From: Nostoc flagelliforme FACHB-838
GTDB lineage: Bacteria > Cyanobacteriota > Cyanobacteriia > Cyanobacteriales > Nostocaceae
NCBI RefSeq assembly: GCF_014698065.1
Contig: NZ_JACJSI010000017.1
Location: 46,012 to 110,011, forward strand
Reading direction: 5' to 3'
Length of the DNA: 64,000 nt
Shown here: positions 24,551 through 34,409 of the stretch, piece after piece
Layout: each line of letters opens with the position of its first letter
Position numbering within the stretch: the stretch's first letter is position 1
Program-made: the position numbers and the translations under genes
Notes under the pieces: generated by a model
Database searches by the model: none
The model's input: only the letters and a program-made list of their open reading frames with translations
What the model was told of the DNA's origin: nothing

Positions 24551-27001
24551 CTAACTTCTCAAGTTCACGCCGAATTTTTCCACCAAGGCTTCGCGGACTT
24601 TATTGTGTACTGGTTCAACTTCAGCCTCAGTTAGAGTGCGATCGCTAGCCCGATAAATTAAGCGGAATGCTAAACTCCGTTGTCCTTCGGGGACATTTTC
24701 ACCCCGATATTCATCAAATAATTCCACAGATTCGAGCAAATCTTTACCCGCTTTGGTAATTACCTTTTCAATTTCGGAAACTGAGATTTTCACGGGTGCG
24801 AAAAAGGCGATGTCGCGATCGCTAGCTGGATAGGTAGAATAAGGCTGGAATGTAGGAACGAGAACTTCATCTTCTCCCAGAGATCCTAAAAGCACATCTA
24901 GATCCAACTGGAAAACATAAACGGAATCTGGTAAACCTTTTTCTCGTCGCAATTGGGGATGGAGTTGCCCAAAAATACCTAGTCTGTTACCCCGAATCCA
25001 CAAGGAAGCGGTACGTCCTGGATGTAAGCGATCGTCGCGGCGATCGGGTTGAAATTCTACCTGCAAGGCAAGTTGCCGAAATACACTTTCTAAAATGCCT
25101 TTGGCTTCAAACCAGGTGATGGGTTCTTCGCGGCCACTTTTTGACCATTTGCCAACGGTGCGATCGCCTCCCATAATCCCAGCCAGGGCTTCTGTTTCTT
25201 GCAAACCATCTTCTTCTCGCCAGAAAATTTGCCCGATTTCAAAGCCATTAAGGGCACCATTACCCTGCTCTAAATTGTATTGAAAGGCATCAATCAACCC
25301 AGATATCAAATCGTTTCGCAGCGCTGAATATTCGGCAAATAATGGGTTTGACAGTACTATCTGTCTTTCTTCTCCTGGTTTGACTAAAGAATAGTGGATT
25401 AATTCTGTCAATCCTTCAGCCCGCAAAAAAGCTCGTAACTTGCGAATCAGTTCCTCGTCTAAAGTTAAATAACCAGCTTCCGCTTTTTCTGGTAAAGTAT
25501 CGCAGAATTTGTTGTACCCATAGAGACGAGCTATTTCTTCAATTAAATCAATTTCTCGCTCTAAGTCGCGGTAACGATAGGGTGGGACAGAAACTGACCA
25601 TCTGGGTCGATGGGTGCTATCTCCTCCTGAAGGAGTTAACTGACATCCCAATGCAGTCAGGATGCGCTCAACATCTTTTTCTTGGAGTTCACCAGTGTCC
25701 TCTCCTAAATCTATCGGCCCTAGTATTTGATTAACGCGGTCTAAACGCAGGGCGATAGAACGACTCCAGGTAGAAGGATCGGGGCGGGTGTCGGCAATTT
25801 CTTGCTGGACTATAATTCCACTAGCCAATTCGCTAATTAAGGATAAGGCGCGGCGATTAGCTATTTCCAATTCAGCTCGGTTAACTCCCCGTTCATATCT
25901 GCCAGAAGCTTCACTTCTTAAGCCAACACTGCGGGAAGAACGGCGAATTGCCACGGAATCAAATAAAGCTGCTTCTAAAACTAGACTTTGAGTCCCTTCA
26001 TAGACTTCCGTTTCTTCTCCACCCATGACTCCCGCCAGTGCAACGGATCTTTCGTTAGCGGTAATTAACAAATTTTGGGTTGATAGAGTGCGAGTTTGTC
26101 CATCCAGGGTTTTGAGGGATTCTCCATTATTGGCGAAACGAACGCCGATGGTTAAATTTTCGCTACTTGCAACAGATTTTAGGCGATCGCAATCAAAGGC
26201 GTGCAATGGTTGTCCCCATTCCAACAAAACGTAGTTAGTAATATCCACAACATTACTGATGGGACGTACACCAGCAGCCCTTAAACGCTGTTGCAACCAT
26301 TCGGGAGATGGGGCAATTTTAACTTGTTCAATTACCGTACCAATGTATGCAGGACAAGCTTGGGTATCGGCAATTTTTAAAGTTAAATTTCCGGTACTTT
26401 TGGAAATGGAGACTTCAGCAGGTTCAGAAATACTCAATTTTCCACCAGTTAAAGCTGCTACTTCCCTTGCTACGCCTACCATACTCAGAGCGTCAGCGCG
26501 ATTGGCAGTTGCAGTTAAGTCTAGAATCACATCATCTAGACCCAACAACGGCCGCACATCACTACCCAAGGGTAAGTTTTCCTGAGTAAAAATATGAATT
26601 CCGTCTACATCGGTGGGCAAACCAAGTTCTTTTAAAGAACAAATCATGCCCTGAGATGGGACACCACGCAATTTTGCAGGCTTAATTTTTAAATCGATGT
26701 TGGGTAAGTAAGTACCTGTAGTTGCTACTGGCACATAGATATCTGCCTTCACATTGGCAGCGCCACAGACAATATTTAAAGTCTCACCTGCACCGACATC
26801 CACTTGGCAAACACTCAATTTATCGGCGTTGGGATGAGGTTGACGCTCAAGCACTTTCCCTACAACCACGCCATTTGCCCAAGTGCGGCGATCTTCAATA
26901 TCTTCAACCTCAAACCCTGCCATTGTCAGGGTTTCGGCTAATTCTTCTGGACTAAGTTTTATCTCTACTAGTTCGCGCAGCCAATTTAGAGAAATACGCA
27001 T
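24551..27001 (-). CDS. pheT: Phenylalanine-tRNA ligase beta subunit
   Basis: A full-length 816-residue beta subunit of the heterotetrameric PheRS. The order is: N-terminal [14 protein letters not shown], an EMAP/tRNA-binding domain (residues about 40-150; [22 protein letters not shown]), B3/4 editing domain (about 200-390), B5 (about 410-490), the catalytic-like domain ([17 protein letters not shown]) and a C-terminal FDX-ACB anticodon-binding domain ([36 protein letters not shown]). The alpha subunit is not adjacent, as in other cyanobacteria. Confidence 0.97.
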   Translation of the reverse strand: MRISLNWLRELVEIKLSPEELAETLTMAGFEVEDIEDRRTWANGVVVGKVLERQPHPNADKLSVCQVDVGAGETLNIVCGAANVKADIYVPVATTGTYLPNIDLKIKPAKLRGVPSQGMICSLKELGLPTDVDGIHIFTQENLPLGSDVRPLLGLDDVILDLTATANRADALSMVGVAREVAALTGGKLSISEPAEVSISKSTGNLTLKIADTQACPAYIGTVIEQVKIAPSPEWLQQRLRAAGVRPISNVVDITNYVLLEWGQPLHAFDCDRLKSVASSENLTIGVRFANNGESLKTLDGQTRTLSTQNLLITANERSVALAGVMGGEETEVYEGTQSLVLEAALFDSVAIRRSSRSVGLRSEASGRYERGVNRAELEIANRRALSLISELASGIIVQQEIADTRPDPSTWSRSIALRLDRVNQILGPIDLGEDTGELQEKDVERILTALGCQLTPSGGDSTHRPRWSVSVPPYRYRDLEREIDLIEEIARLYGYNKFCDTLPEKAEAGYLTLDEELIRKLRAFLRAEGLTELIHYSLVKPGEERQIVLSNPLFAEYSALRNDLISGLIDAFQYNLEQGNGALNGFEIGQIFWREEDGLQETEALAGIMGGDRTVGKWSKSGREEPITWFEAKGILESVFRQLALQVEFQPDRRDDRLHPGRTASLWIRGNRLGIFGQLHPQLRREKGLPDSVYVFQLDLDVLLGSLGEDEVLVPTFQPYSTYPASDRDIAFFAPVKISVSEIEKVITKAGKDLLESVELFDEYRGENVPEGQRSLAFRLIYRASDRTLTEAEVEPVHNKVREALVEKFGVNLRS

Positions 27002-27165
27002 GGAGTGTGCTTGTTTTAGGAATCGTCTTTTGTTTTTATTTTAGGGTGACTACTAGCGATCGATGGCTACTCATCCCGCAAGGCGTACCCTTTCACTTGA
27101 ACAATCCTACTACGTTAGACTGACAGAACAATCTTTGATGCTAAACAATATATAAAAATGCAATA

Positions 27166-28131
27166 ATGACAATCCTATCAAACGAAAAATCAATTGTTCT
27201 TGTTTGTGCTGCTGATGATAACTACTCTATGCCTATAGCATCGGCTACCCGCTCAGTTATTGCTAATTTCCAAAGTGAGCACAAGTTGCTTCTATATATT
27301 ATTGATGGTGGAATTAGTAAACTCAACAAACATAGAATTATCAAAAACTTAAAATCTGAGGAAGTCAGTATCAATTGGCTCAAGCCTAAAAAGCAGCACT
27401 TCAAAAACGTACAAACTTCATCCACTATTACAATTGCTGCTTACTATCGGCTTTTAATTCCTCAACTGTTACCAAAGCAATTTAATAAGGCAATTTACAT
27501 TGATAGCGATGTGATTGTTCAAGGAAATATAGAGCAATTATGGAATATTGATATTGGAGAATGTTATCTCTTGGCAACACAGGATATGGGAGCGCCTTAT
27601 GTATCTTCGCCAAGAGGACTCATTAATTATCAAAATCTTGGCATTTCCTCAGAATCTAAATACTTTAATTCCGGGGTTTTAGTAATGAATCTCAAAAAAT
27701 GGCGGGAAGATAATATTTTTGAAAAAGTAATTGAGTATGTGAGGATAAATAAACAGTATGTGCGCTGGCACGATCAAGATGGGTTGAATGCTATTCTTGC
27801 AGGAAAATGGGGCCAACTTGAACCCAAATGGAATCAAATGCCATATTTGTTTCAATATTCATCTTGGCAAGATAGTCCGTTTACAGAAGATGTATTCAAT
27901 CAGCTAATTAATAATCCTGATATTATTCATTTTTCAACTAGGGATAAGCCTTGGCACAATAGTTGTAACCATCCTTACAAAGATTTATTTTTTCAATACC
28001 TTGATAATTCAATTTGGTCTAATTGGTCTGCTGAACAAGCTGTAAAAAAAGAAAGGCAAAAACAGATTGCGTTTTTTAGTAACATTTATTATATGGCAAA
28101 GCAGCGAATTAAGTCACTGTTAAAAGCATAA
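27166..28131 (+). CDS. Glycosyltransferase family 8
   Basis: A 321-residue GT8 retaining transferase with VCAADDNYSMPIASATRSV at the nucleotide-binding N-terminus, the metal-binding DXD as YIDSDVIVQGN (about residue 114), FNSGVLVMNL, HDQDGLNAIL and the C-terminal IHFSTRDKPW. All catalytic segments are present. Members add galactose or glucose to lipopolysaccharide or other glycans. It is preceded by an A/T-rich leader and stands apart from the HEP cluster; acceptor unknown. Confidence 0.93.
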   Translation: MTILSNEKSIVLVCAADDNYSMPIASATRSVIANFQSEHKLLLYIIDGGISKLNKHRIIKNLKSEEVSINWLKPKKQHFKNVQTSSTITIAAYYRLLIPQLLPKQFNKAIYIDSDVIVQGNIEQLWNIDIGECYLLATQDMGAPYVSSPRGLINYQNLGISSESKYFNSGVLVMNLKKWREDNIFEKVIEYVRINKQYVRWHDQDGLNAILAGKWGQLEPKWNQMPYLFQYSSWQDSPFTEDVFNQLINNPDIIHFSTRDKPWHNSCNHPYKDLFFQYLDNSIWSNWSAEQAVKKERQKQIAFFSNIYYMAKQRIKSLLKA

Positions 28132-28236
28132 TAAAAAACTAAATCTCTCTTTCAACCGAAAAAAGTAAGTAAACTCAAGAGTTGCAAGCCTATAGCGCTT
28201 ACAATTCAGATGCAGTACAACATTACGTCACAAAGT

Positions 28237-28265
28237 GTAGGGACACGGCACTGCTGTGTCCCTAC
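28237..28265. repeat. GTAGGGACAC...GTGTCCCTAC palindrome
   Basis: A 29-bp imperfect palindrome of the same family as 22467-22494. It is in the 790-base gap 28132-28921, which otherwise holds the repeat at 28321-28350 and A/T-rich leader sequence. Confidence 0.75.
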
Positions 28266-28320
28266 GGTTATACTTTTCCTTGTGTCTTGGCTTCTGTCAA
28301 TTGAGAGATATGTTTGAGCC

Positions 28321-28350
28321 AACTAGTACCGCAAGGCGGAAGTCAAAAAT
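28321..28350. repeat. Dispersed repeat ACTAGTACCGCAAGGCGGAA, copy 1
   Basis: About 30 bases starting AACTAGTACCGCAAGGCGGA recur in reverse complement at 59384-59417 with one or two changes. No coding capacity is seen. Confidence 0.65.
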
Positions 28351-28921
28351 AAAAAGTTTTATGGAATAAACTCTTTATGGCTTTTCAATAATCTGCTTAT
28401 TTACGCCATGCCGTACTAAATACACTAGTTTTCTTATTCGCCACAAGTTTTTAAATCCTAGAAATAAATAAGTTAACAGCATCAGCGATCGCAGAACTTG
28501 AATCTTTAAAACTAGATAAAACCTCACAAGTAATATTTTCTTACTCAATAGACGACAGAAATCAGACTTCACTCTTTTTTGTAGTGTAATTGCATTGGAT
28601 TGTAGTACTTAAAAGAGAGAAATTCGCCCTATTTGAGCCGAAAAATTACTGCTAAAACTGCCTCTAAAGCATTGCCCATAGTAATTATCGGGCAATTTAT
28701 CTAAAATCTATCTGAACAATATCGAAAGAATAGACAATCTAATCTAAATTTTGTTCATTTAAAATACAAACCTGATTTTATATACTTTTACTGAGTGTGG
28801 TACTTGCGGTTTTTATTAGCGTTGTTTGTTGAAGATGAAAGTCAAATAATGCTTTCATTCACGTCGTCGATCTTTCTTTTGATAGAGGGATTTCAGTTTA
28901 AGTAATAGGAACTTAATTCTA

Positions 28922-30286
28922 ATGGCAACTTCTGACAATAGCAATCAAACTGCTGGATCACAAGATACTAGCAACAATTTATCTGGTAACGGAAATTTTT
29001 CTTTCAGTGATGGCAAATGGCAGTCCACCGATGGCAGCAGTTTAGATGGTAGCGGTGGCTCCGGTAACAGTGGCTCCGGTGGCGGTGGCTTTAGTGGCGG
29101 TGGCTTCGGTGGCGGTGGCTTCGGTGGCGGTGCCTCCGGTGGCGCTGCTAGTGGTAGCGGTGGCTTCGCTTCCTTCATTGGTGGTGGTAACTCATCCACA
29201 ATCAGCGAAGATGGAAAGTACGCCTACAATTACGAGCGACCACTCGACGAGCGGGCTTTAACTGATACTAATAATCCGTTCAATCAACTGGTCGGAGTCC
29301 TTGGCGGTGATACCAGCGCATTAGGTGGTGGTAGCAACCCCTTTGCTGCTGCTGGCGCATCTGGTGGTAACGCATCTGCTGGTAGCGGCGGCAACCCCTC
29401 TGCTGATGGCGCATCTGGCGGTAACGCATCTGCTGGTAGCGGTGGCAGCCTCTCTGCTGGTGGCGCATCTGGTGGTAACGCATCTGCTGGTAGCGGCGGC
29501 AACCCCTCTGCTGGTGGCGCATCTAGCGGTAACGCTTCTGGTGGTAGCGGCAACCCCTTTGCTGGTGGTGGCCCATCTGGTGGTAACACATCTGGCACTA
29601 GCAGCAACCTCCCTGGTAACTTACCATTTGGCAACACTCCCCCCTCTGAGGAAAGTGGTAGCAACCTACCTGAAACTGGCAATGGTCTACCTGTACCTTA
29701 TAAGAGCGACAACTGGATATCTGATATTCAAAACTTAGATGGTGCAAATGCTACCGGTAACAGTGGCCAAGGTAGCGGTAACTGGCTATATGGTAGTAAC
29801 AACACAACCGACGGTAATGGTAACTGGAATTTTGGTGGTAGCAACACAACCAACGGTAACGGTAACTGGAACTACGGTGATGGCGGCAAAACCGAAGGTA
29901 ATGGCAACTGGGGCTTTGGTAACGAGAATACAACCAACGGTAACGGTAACTGGAACTTAGGCAATAACAACGACATCCTTGGTAATGCCAATACACTACC
30001 TGGTAGTAGCAACGACATCCTTGGTAGTGGCAACACTGCCAGTGTAAATAACAGCAATCTCCTTGGAAACCGGATTGAAGCCAGTGGTGATAACAAAACA
30101 CTCGTTGGTAATGAAGGCTGGAATTTCTCTGTTGGTGGCGAACTGATGTCGCTAGGTAGCACTACACCCAACCAAGATATAGGAACTGATGTCAAGAGTT
30201 TACTCAGCAGTTCTGACCTGATAACATCCGCCATGTCAAATCCAGGCTACAACAACCCAAATTATGATTTCTCTACCATAGCCTAA
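28922..30286 (+). CDS. Gly/Ser/Asn-rich protein with two tandem-repeat blocks
   Basis: A 454-residue low-complexity protein. A Gly/Ser block (about residues 40-85) is followed by four 18-residue repeats of the GASGGNASAGSGGNPSAG type (54-bp period, residues 145-216), a Pro-containing linker, and a 14-residue repeat GNGNW(N/G)xG..NTT (42-bp period, clean from 284 to about 353, then decaying). There is no signal peptide, Cys or membrane segment. The NxGxxN pattern recalls secreted Asn/Gly-repeat proteins, and the low charge and high Asn suggest an extracellular matrix or sheath role, but that is inference. The antisense frames are open only because of the repeats. I do not recognise a family. 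Confidence 0.75.
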   Translation: MATSDNSNQTAGSQDTSNNLSGNGNFSFSDGKWQSTDGSSLDGSGGSGNSGSGGGGFSGGGFGGGGFGGGASGGAASGSGGFASFIGGGNSSTISEDGKYAYNYERPLDERALTDTNNPFNQLVGVLGGDTSALGGGSNPFAAAGASGGNASAGSGGNPSADGASGGNASAGSGGSLSAGGASGGNASAGSGGNPSAGGASSGNASGGSGNPFAGGGPSGGNTSGTSSNLPGNLPFGNTPPSEESGSNLPETGNGLPVPYKSDNWISDIQNLDGANATGNSGQGSGNWLYGSNNTTDGNGNWNFGGSNTTNGNGNWNYGDGGKTEGNGNWGFGNENTTNGNGNWNLGNNNDILGNANTLPGSSNDILGSGNTASVNNSNLLGNRIEASGDNKTLVGNEGWNFSVGGELMSLGSTTPNQDIGTDVKSLLSSSDLITSAMSNPGYNNPNYDFSTIA

Positions 30287-30687
30287 AATTTTGTAGCATA
30301 CAAAAGCCAGTTTTTGCATTGGTAAGCCTGTCTATTGTGGCATTGGCTTTTTTGCCAACTTGAGTTGATTACATTTTGAATACAATACTTCTTGGTTAAG
30401 CTTTGCAGTTGACATTGCTCTCATTGAGCAGCGCAAGAATAAACCTTCTAGCGCTTCAAAACTTTCAATCTGTAATTAACCAATAAGTATACTTTTTGAA
30501 ATGTAGTGCAAAAAATAATTAGCCACAGATGAACGTAGATACTCGTAGGGACACGGCAATGCCGTGTCTTTAATCCTAATTGGATGACCATTAAGTTTGA
30601 GTAGCTCTCCTTAATTAAGTTTTCGTCAACTTTTAGATTAGTATTCATTTCCTCACTAGCTCAAAATTTTTAGGTTTTGTGGCTAAT
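30287..30687. other. Intergenic region between convergent genes
   Basis: 401 bases. A half-decayed GTAGGGACACGGCA palindrome lies at 30545-30572 (the right arm reads GCCGTGTCTTTA). Otherwise I see only A/T-rich sequence; the 66-codon minus-strand frame here has no support. Confidence 0.5.
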
Positions 30688-32124
30688 TTAAGTCAAATGC
30701 ATAAAGACTATTTTCAGTAATTCGGCGCGAGTAAAAGGTTTAGTCAAATAACCAGATGCCGCAACCATTTTCGCTTTTACTTTGTCTACAATTCCTTTAC
30801 TACCAGTCACAAAGATGATGGGAGTCTGTTGAAACATAGAATTATTTCGTATAATTCGACACAACTCATAACCATCAATTCCTAGCATATTTAAATCCAG
30901 CAAAATTAAGTCTGGTTTGTGCCTTATAATTGACAAAACGGCTTTTAGTGGATCGTTGATAGTTACTACAAAAAAATTTTCGTTTTCTAAGAAATGGCTA
31001 ATTTCTTTGAGAATTGTCGGGCTATCATCTACAGAAACGATTTTGTGGACTTTTTGTGCCGTTACAGTAGCCGCCGTTACTCTTTGGGAAGCAGGATTTA
31101 TGTTATTTGATATTGTTGGTTCCTGAAACTTTTCTTTAGAAGGAGTAGAAATCTGTGGTAATTGCTGAACAGGAGCTATATTCTCTTTAGAAATATCTGG
31201 GTAAGAGTTAACGTTGGTACTTAATTTTTCTTTAGTGTTAACTAATTTGGGAATTAATTTCGAGAAAAGCGTAGGCGTAGCCCGTCGTAGATATGGCTCT
31301 TCAAAAATCCTTGGTAACTTATCATAAGGTGGATCGGGTTCATGCAAGATAATTGCACCCTGAAGGATGTAAGGGTATAAATTGCGAGCCAGTTGGATTT
31401 CATCTTGATTCAAAATTACAGCCAGATGACACAGGCTAAAACCCTTCATCCAATTAGCCAAATCTGGTTGAATATCTGGTAAATCTTGGTTCTCAAGTTT
31501 GTTTTTAATTAACAGATAGGGACGTTGATATGGAGAAGAAATCTGGGGAATAAAAGTTTGCCAATTCTGTAATCTTAGTTGGCAATGTTCTAAAATTTTT
31601 TCTACATCTAGCCTGCAAATTTTTGGCATTCTATCAAGTGTTTCTTCTAATTCATAAGTACCTTCTTTGATGAGTAAAAATGATTCAATCACCTCTTTAA
31701 CTAATTCTTGAACTAGCACTGCTGCTTGTGTAGAATGTAGATGTTGTTGACTAACAAGCCATGATATTGCCTGATACTCAAGAGGGCAATTTATCGAATT
31801 ACTGTCATCTTCGATTAACTGACTGTGTAAATCAGGTTCAAACATTAGCCTGACTTGAACACGAACCTCACTGCTAAGGAGGGGAATTTGATGGCTGAGG
31901 CGGCGTAAATGTCGTTCTAGTCGATCAAAGGGTTCCACTGAATGGGTAGCGTAAGTTATTTTGCCCTGTTCTAAGTAAATCGTCCAAGAAGCTGAGTTAC
32001 TCAATGCTTGTAAACAAGTACTATCGGAGCAATTGGATAACTGTCTTAGCAAACTTAGAGGACGTAGTTTGGTGAATGTACCTGAGTGATTCATATTCTT
32101 CAAGTTTTTTTGCGGAATCAACAA
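30688..32124 (-). CDS. PatA-type response regulator (PATAN domain + receiver)
   Basis: A 478-residue protein with the layout of PatA/HmpA-type regulators. The N-terminal PATAN/DUF4388-like region (residues 15-120; LSLLRQLSNCSDSTCLQALSNSASWTIYLEQGKITYATHS) is followed by a helical middle part, a low-complexity linker (about 300-350) and a C-terminal receiver domain with VSVDDSP, phosphoacceptor Asp410 in LLDLNMLGIDG, VTGS and LTKPF. There is no output DNA-binding domain. PatA controls heterocyst pattern; paralogs control motility and taxis. Residues near YLRRATPTLF are encoded by a dispersed repeat (31268-31290). ATG at 32094 (MNHSGTFTKL) may be the real start. Confidence 0.87.
   Translation of the reverse strand: MLIPQKNLKNMNHSGTFTKLRPLSLLRQLSNCSDSTCLQALSNSASWTIYLEQGKITYATHSVEPFDRLERHLRRLSHQIPLLSSEVRVQVRLMFEPDLHSQLIEDDSNSINCPLEYQAISWLVSQQHLHSTQAAVLVQELVKEVIESFLLIKEGTYELEETLDRMPKICRLDVEKILEHCQLRLQNWQTFIPQISSPYQRPYLLIKNKLENQDLPDIQPDLANWMKGFSLCHLAVILNQDEIQLARNLYPYILQGAIILHEPDPPYDKLPRIFEEPYLRRATPTLFSKLIPKLVNTKEKLSTNVNSYPDISKENIAPVQQLPQISTPSKEKFQEPTISNNINPASQRVTAATVTAQKVHKIVSVDDSPTILKEISHFLENENFFVVTINDPLKAVLSIIRHKPDLILLDLNMLGIDGYELCRIIRNNSMFQQTPIIFVTGSKGIVDKVKAKMVAASGYLTKPFTRAELLKIVFMHLT
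31268..31290. repeat. Dispersed AGCGTAGGCGTAGCCC repeat inside a coding sequence
   Basis: The motif AGCGTAGGCGTAGCCCGTCG lies within the PatA-type gene. The same motif ends the glycosyltransferase fragment at 44899-44931 (reverse complement) and lies inside the glycosyltransferase gene at 57775-57793. Confidence 0.7.
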
Positions 32125-32818
32125 CCGAACATTTGTAGATTGAAAATATTAGCTATGAAGTATTTTCTTTTTTGTAATATTTTTCTACGCACAAGTTATT
32201 TCTTTTAAAATATGTAGATATTTTAAAAAATATTGTTTTTGTAACTTAATTGTTACATTTAGTGTGTTCTACTTAATCTATCTCAAAAAACAAGTAGGTG
32301 GGTATGGAATAAAGAAACAATGATTGTGCCTGAACTCACAGTAGGTGCTGCTTACTTCTAAGCTCTACTCAGCTACCGACAACTCTTTACTGAAAACCTT
32401 AATAATGACGTTTATTTATGCCCACTCACTTAAAGAAGTAAATTTGATCCCGAATTCGCGCAGTTACACTGGTATACTTCTAAAGTTGATGAGCTTAATT
32501 ATGGTTAATTGCTGTTCTATAAAGAAACGATTCTTCTACATAAAATCTTTAAAAAGTTATCTAGGAAAGTTTACGTATTTATTGTACTGTAGGTTTAATG
32601 GATATAAATTTTTGGTAGATACATTACAACAGGTAATGCTGGGTCTTGATAAACTCTTTTTTGCTAAACTAAGCTGTACTCAAGTTCTTCTTAAATATGT
32701 AGAGAACTTCATGAAAATCATTTGTTTAATAAAGATTAGAGCATCTACCACTAGATACTATATTCTATAGTCGCCTAAACGACTGAAATTATATACTCTG
32801 AGCAAGGGAAATAAAGCT
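32125..32818. other. A/T-rich divergent intergenic region
   Basis: 694 bases between the PatA-type gene and the VWA gene. An open frame at 32345-32770 begins with GTG, has no ribosome binding site and a poor composition (many Leu, Ile, Lys, Tyr), and I do not accept it. No repeat family or hairpin stands out. The promoter of the VWA-PP2C-kinase operon should be here. Confidence 0.45.
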
Positions 32819-33520
32819 TTGGACTTTAACATAACACAAAAAGTTATGCACGATACATTAAGACTTGATGAAGTAGTAGAATTTGCTGAGAACCCAGAAC
32901 CACGTTGTCCTTGTGTACTTTTACTAGACACATCTGGGTCGATGCAAGGAGATCCGATTGAGGCGTTAAATCAAGGTTTACTAAGCTTAAAGGATGAATT
33001 AGTCAAAAATTCTTTAGCCGCAAGACGGGTGGAAGTGGCGATCGTGACTTTTGATAGTAATATCAATGTAGTACAAGACTTTGTGACTGCCGATCAATTC
33101 AATCCGCCTATTTTGACAGCACAGGGCTTGACTACAATGGGTGCAGGGATTCATAAAGCTTTGGACATAATTCAAGAGCGGAAATCTCAGTATCGTGCCA
33201 ATGGGATTGCTTACTATCGTCCTTGGGTATTTATGATTACCGATGGAGAACCCCAAGGCGAGTTAGAGCATGTGGTAGATCAAGCAGCCCAACGCCTACA
33301 GGGAGATGAAGCAAGTAAACGTGTAGCATTTTTTACAGTTGGTGTAGAAAATGCGAATATGACGCGTTTAAATCAAATAGCCGTGCGTACTCCCTTAAAG
33401 CTCAAAGGACTAAATTTTATCGAGATGTTTGTCTGGTTATCAACTAGTATGTCAGCTGTTTCTCATTCCCAGGTGGATGAACAGGTAGCACTACCGCCGA
33501 TTGGTTGGGGAACTGTTTAA
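32819..33520 (+). CDS. TerY/YegL-type von Willebrand factor A domain protein
   Basis: A 233-residue VWA domain protein of the TerY/YegL type. The metal-ion-dependent adhesion site is LLLDTSGSMQGDP with Thr in TTMGAG and Asp in MITDGEPQGE. No signal peptide is present, so it acts in the cytosol, presumably as a scaffold or sensor for the phosphatase and kinase encoded next. The frame starts with TTG at 32819, which has AAGGGAA eight bases upstream; ATG at 32846 (MHDTLRLDEV) is an alternative but lacks a good ribosome binding site. It is the first gene of a three-gene operon (50-base gap). Confidence 0.88.
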   Translation: MDFNITQKVMHDTLRLDEVVEFAENPEPRCPCVLLLDTSGSMQGDPIEALNQGLLSLKDELVKNSLAARRVEVAIVTFDSNINVVQDFVTADQFNPPILTAQGLTTMGAGIHKALDIIQERKSQYRANGIAYYRPWVFMITDGEPQGELEHVVDQAAQRLQGDEASKRVAFFTVGVENANMTRLNQIAVRTPLKLKGLNFIEMFVWLSTSMSAVSHSQVDEQVALPPIGWGTV

Positions 33521-33569
33521 TTAAAAATCGCAGCTTGATGTTAAACACCTGGCTGCTAAAAAAAAATCT

Positions 33570-34352
33570 ATGAACATATCAAAACAGATTGCTCAATGGC
33601 GGATTGTGGCTGCGTCTGTATGTGGTACAGGTCACTTAAAAAACAATCAATTATGTCAGGATGCTCATCACTGGCAAATATTGTCAGATAATGTTTTAGT
33701 GGCAGCGGCAGCAGATGGTGCGGGTTCTGCTAGCCTTGGGAAAGTGGGAGCGATGGTTGCTGTGGAGACAGCAATAGAAAACATTTCAACCATTGGGCTA
33801 ACCCAAAAAAGTTTGAATGATGATGATTATGTGCGATCGCTCTTAAATGATGCCATACTAGCCGCCAAAAAAGCTGTGGAGGATGAGGCGGCTACTTGTG
33901 ACAAACAGCCTCAAGATTTAGCAACTACCTTAATTGTGATGGTCGCCACACCAGAAGTTGTGGCTGTGATGCAAATAGGTGATGGTTTGGCAGTAGCAAA
34001 AGATCGTATGGGCAATCTGCTGGCACTTACTATACCCGACAGCGGCGAATACATCAACGAAACCACTTTTTTAACTTCGCCTACTGCCTTAGATACAGCG
34101 CAGATAAGATTATGGCGTACAGACATAGAGAATGTTGGCATCATCACCGACGGATTACAAATGCTGGCTTTGAATATGGTTGTTGGCGAACCACACAAAC
34201 CATTCTTTTTTCCGCTGTTTGAATTTGTAGCCAATACCGAGGATAAGACAGTAGCCAAGGAGCAGTTAGTAAAATTTTTACGCTCAGAGCGAATTACGCA
34301 ACGCACTGATGATGATTTGACACTCATTATAGCCGCATTCAACGACTCGTGA
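33570..34352 (+). CDS. PP2C-family protein phosphatase of the TerY triad
   Basis: A 260-residue PP2C phosphatase like E. coli PphC (YegK). It begins WRIVAASVCGTGHLKNNQLCQDAH, then has AAADGAGSASLGKVGA (metal-binding Asp), VVAVMQIGDGLAV, VGIITDGLQML and the final TDDDLTLIIAAF with the second metal Asp. It should reverse phosphorylation by the kinase encoded downstream. The three genes VWA, PP2C and kinase share direction and close spacing (50 and 57 bases), which supports a joint signalling module. Confidence 0.9.
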   Translation: MNISKQIAQWRIVAASVCGTGHLKNNQLCQDAHHWQILSDNVLVAAAADGAGSASLGKVGAMVAVETAIENISTIGLTQKSLNDDDYVRSLLNDAILAAKKAVEDEAATCDKQPQDLATTLIVMVATPEVVAVMQIGDGLAVAKDRMGNLLALTIPDSGEYINETTFLTSPTALDTAQIRLWRTDIENVGIITDGLQMLALNMVVGEPHKPFFFPLFEFVANTEDKTVAKEQLVKFLRSERITQRTDDDLTLIIAAFNDS

Positions 34353-34409
34353 GCAATAAATTTACAGGTTTCACATCTTACAATAACTCCCGTTAGCGGT
34401 AATTTTATT

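Noticed and set aside
28375..28572. 65-codon minus-strand frame
   Set aside because: No ribosome binding site or motif; lies in the leader region of the repeat protein.
29280..29682. Antisense Pro/Leu-rich and Arg/Gln-rich frames
   Set aside because: They are shadows of the Gly/Ser-rich repeat gene and mirror its repeat periods.
32345..32770. 141-codon plus-strand open frame upstream of the VWA gene
   Set aside because: It starts with GTG in a gene-free A/T-rich region, has no ribosome binding site, a composition typical of random A/T-rich frames, and no recognisable motif.
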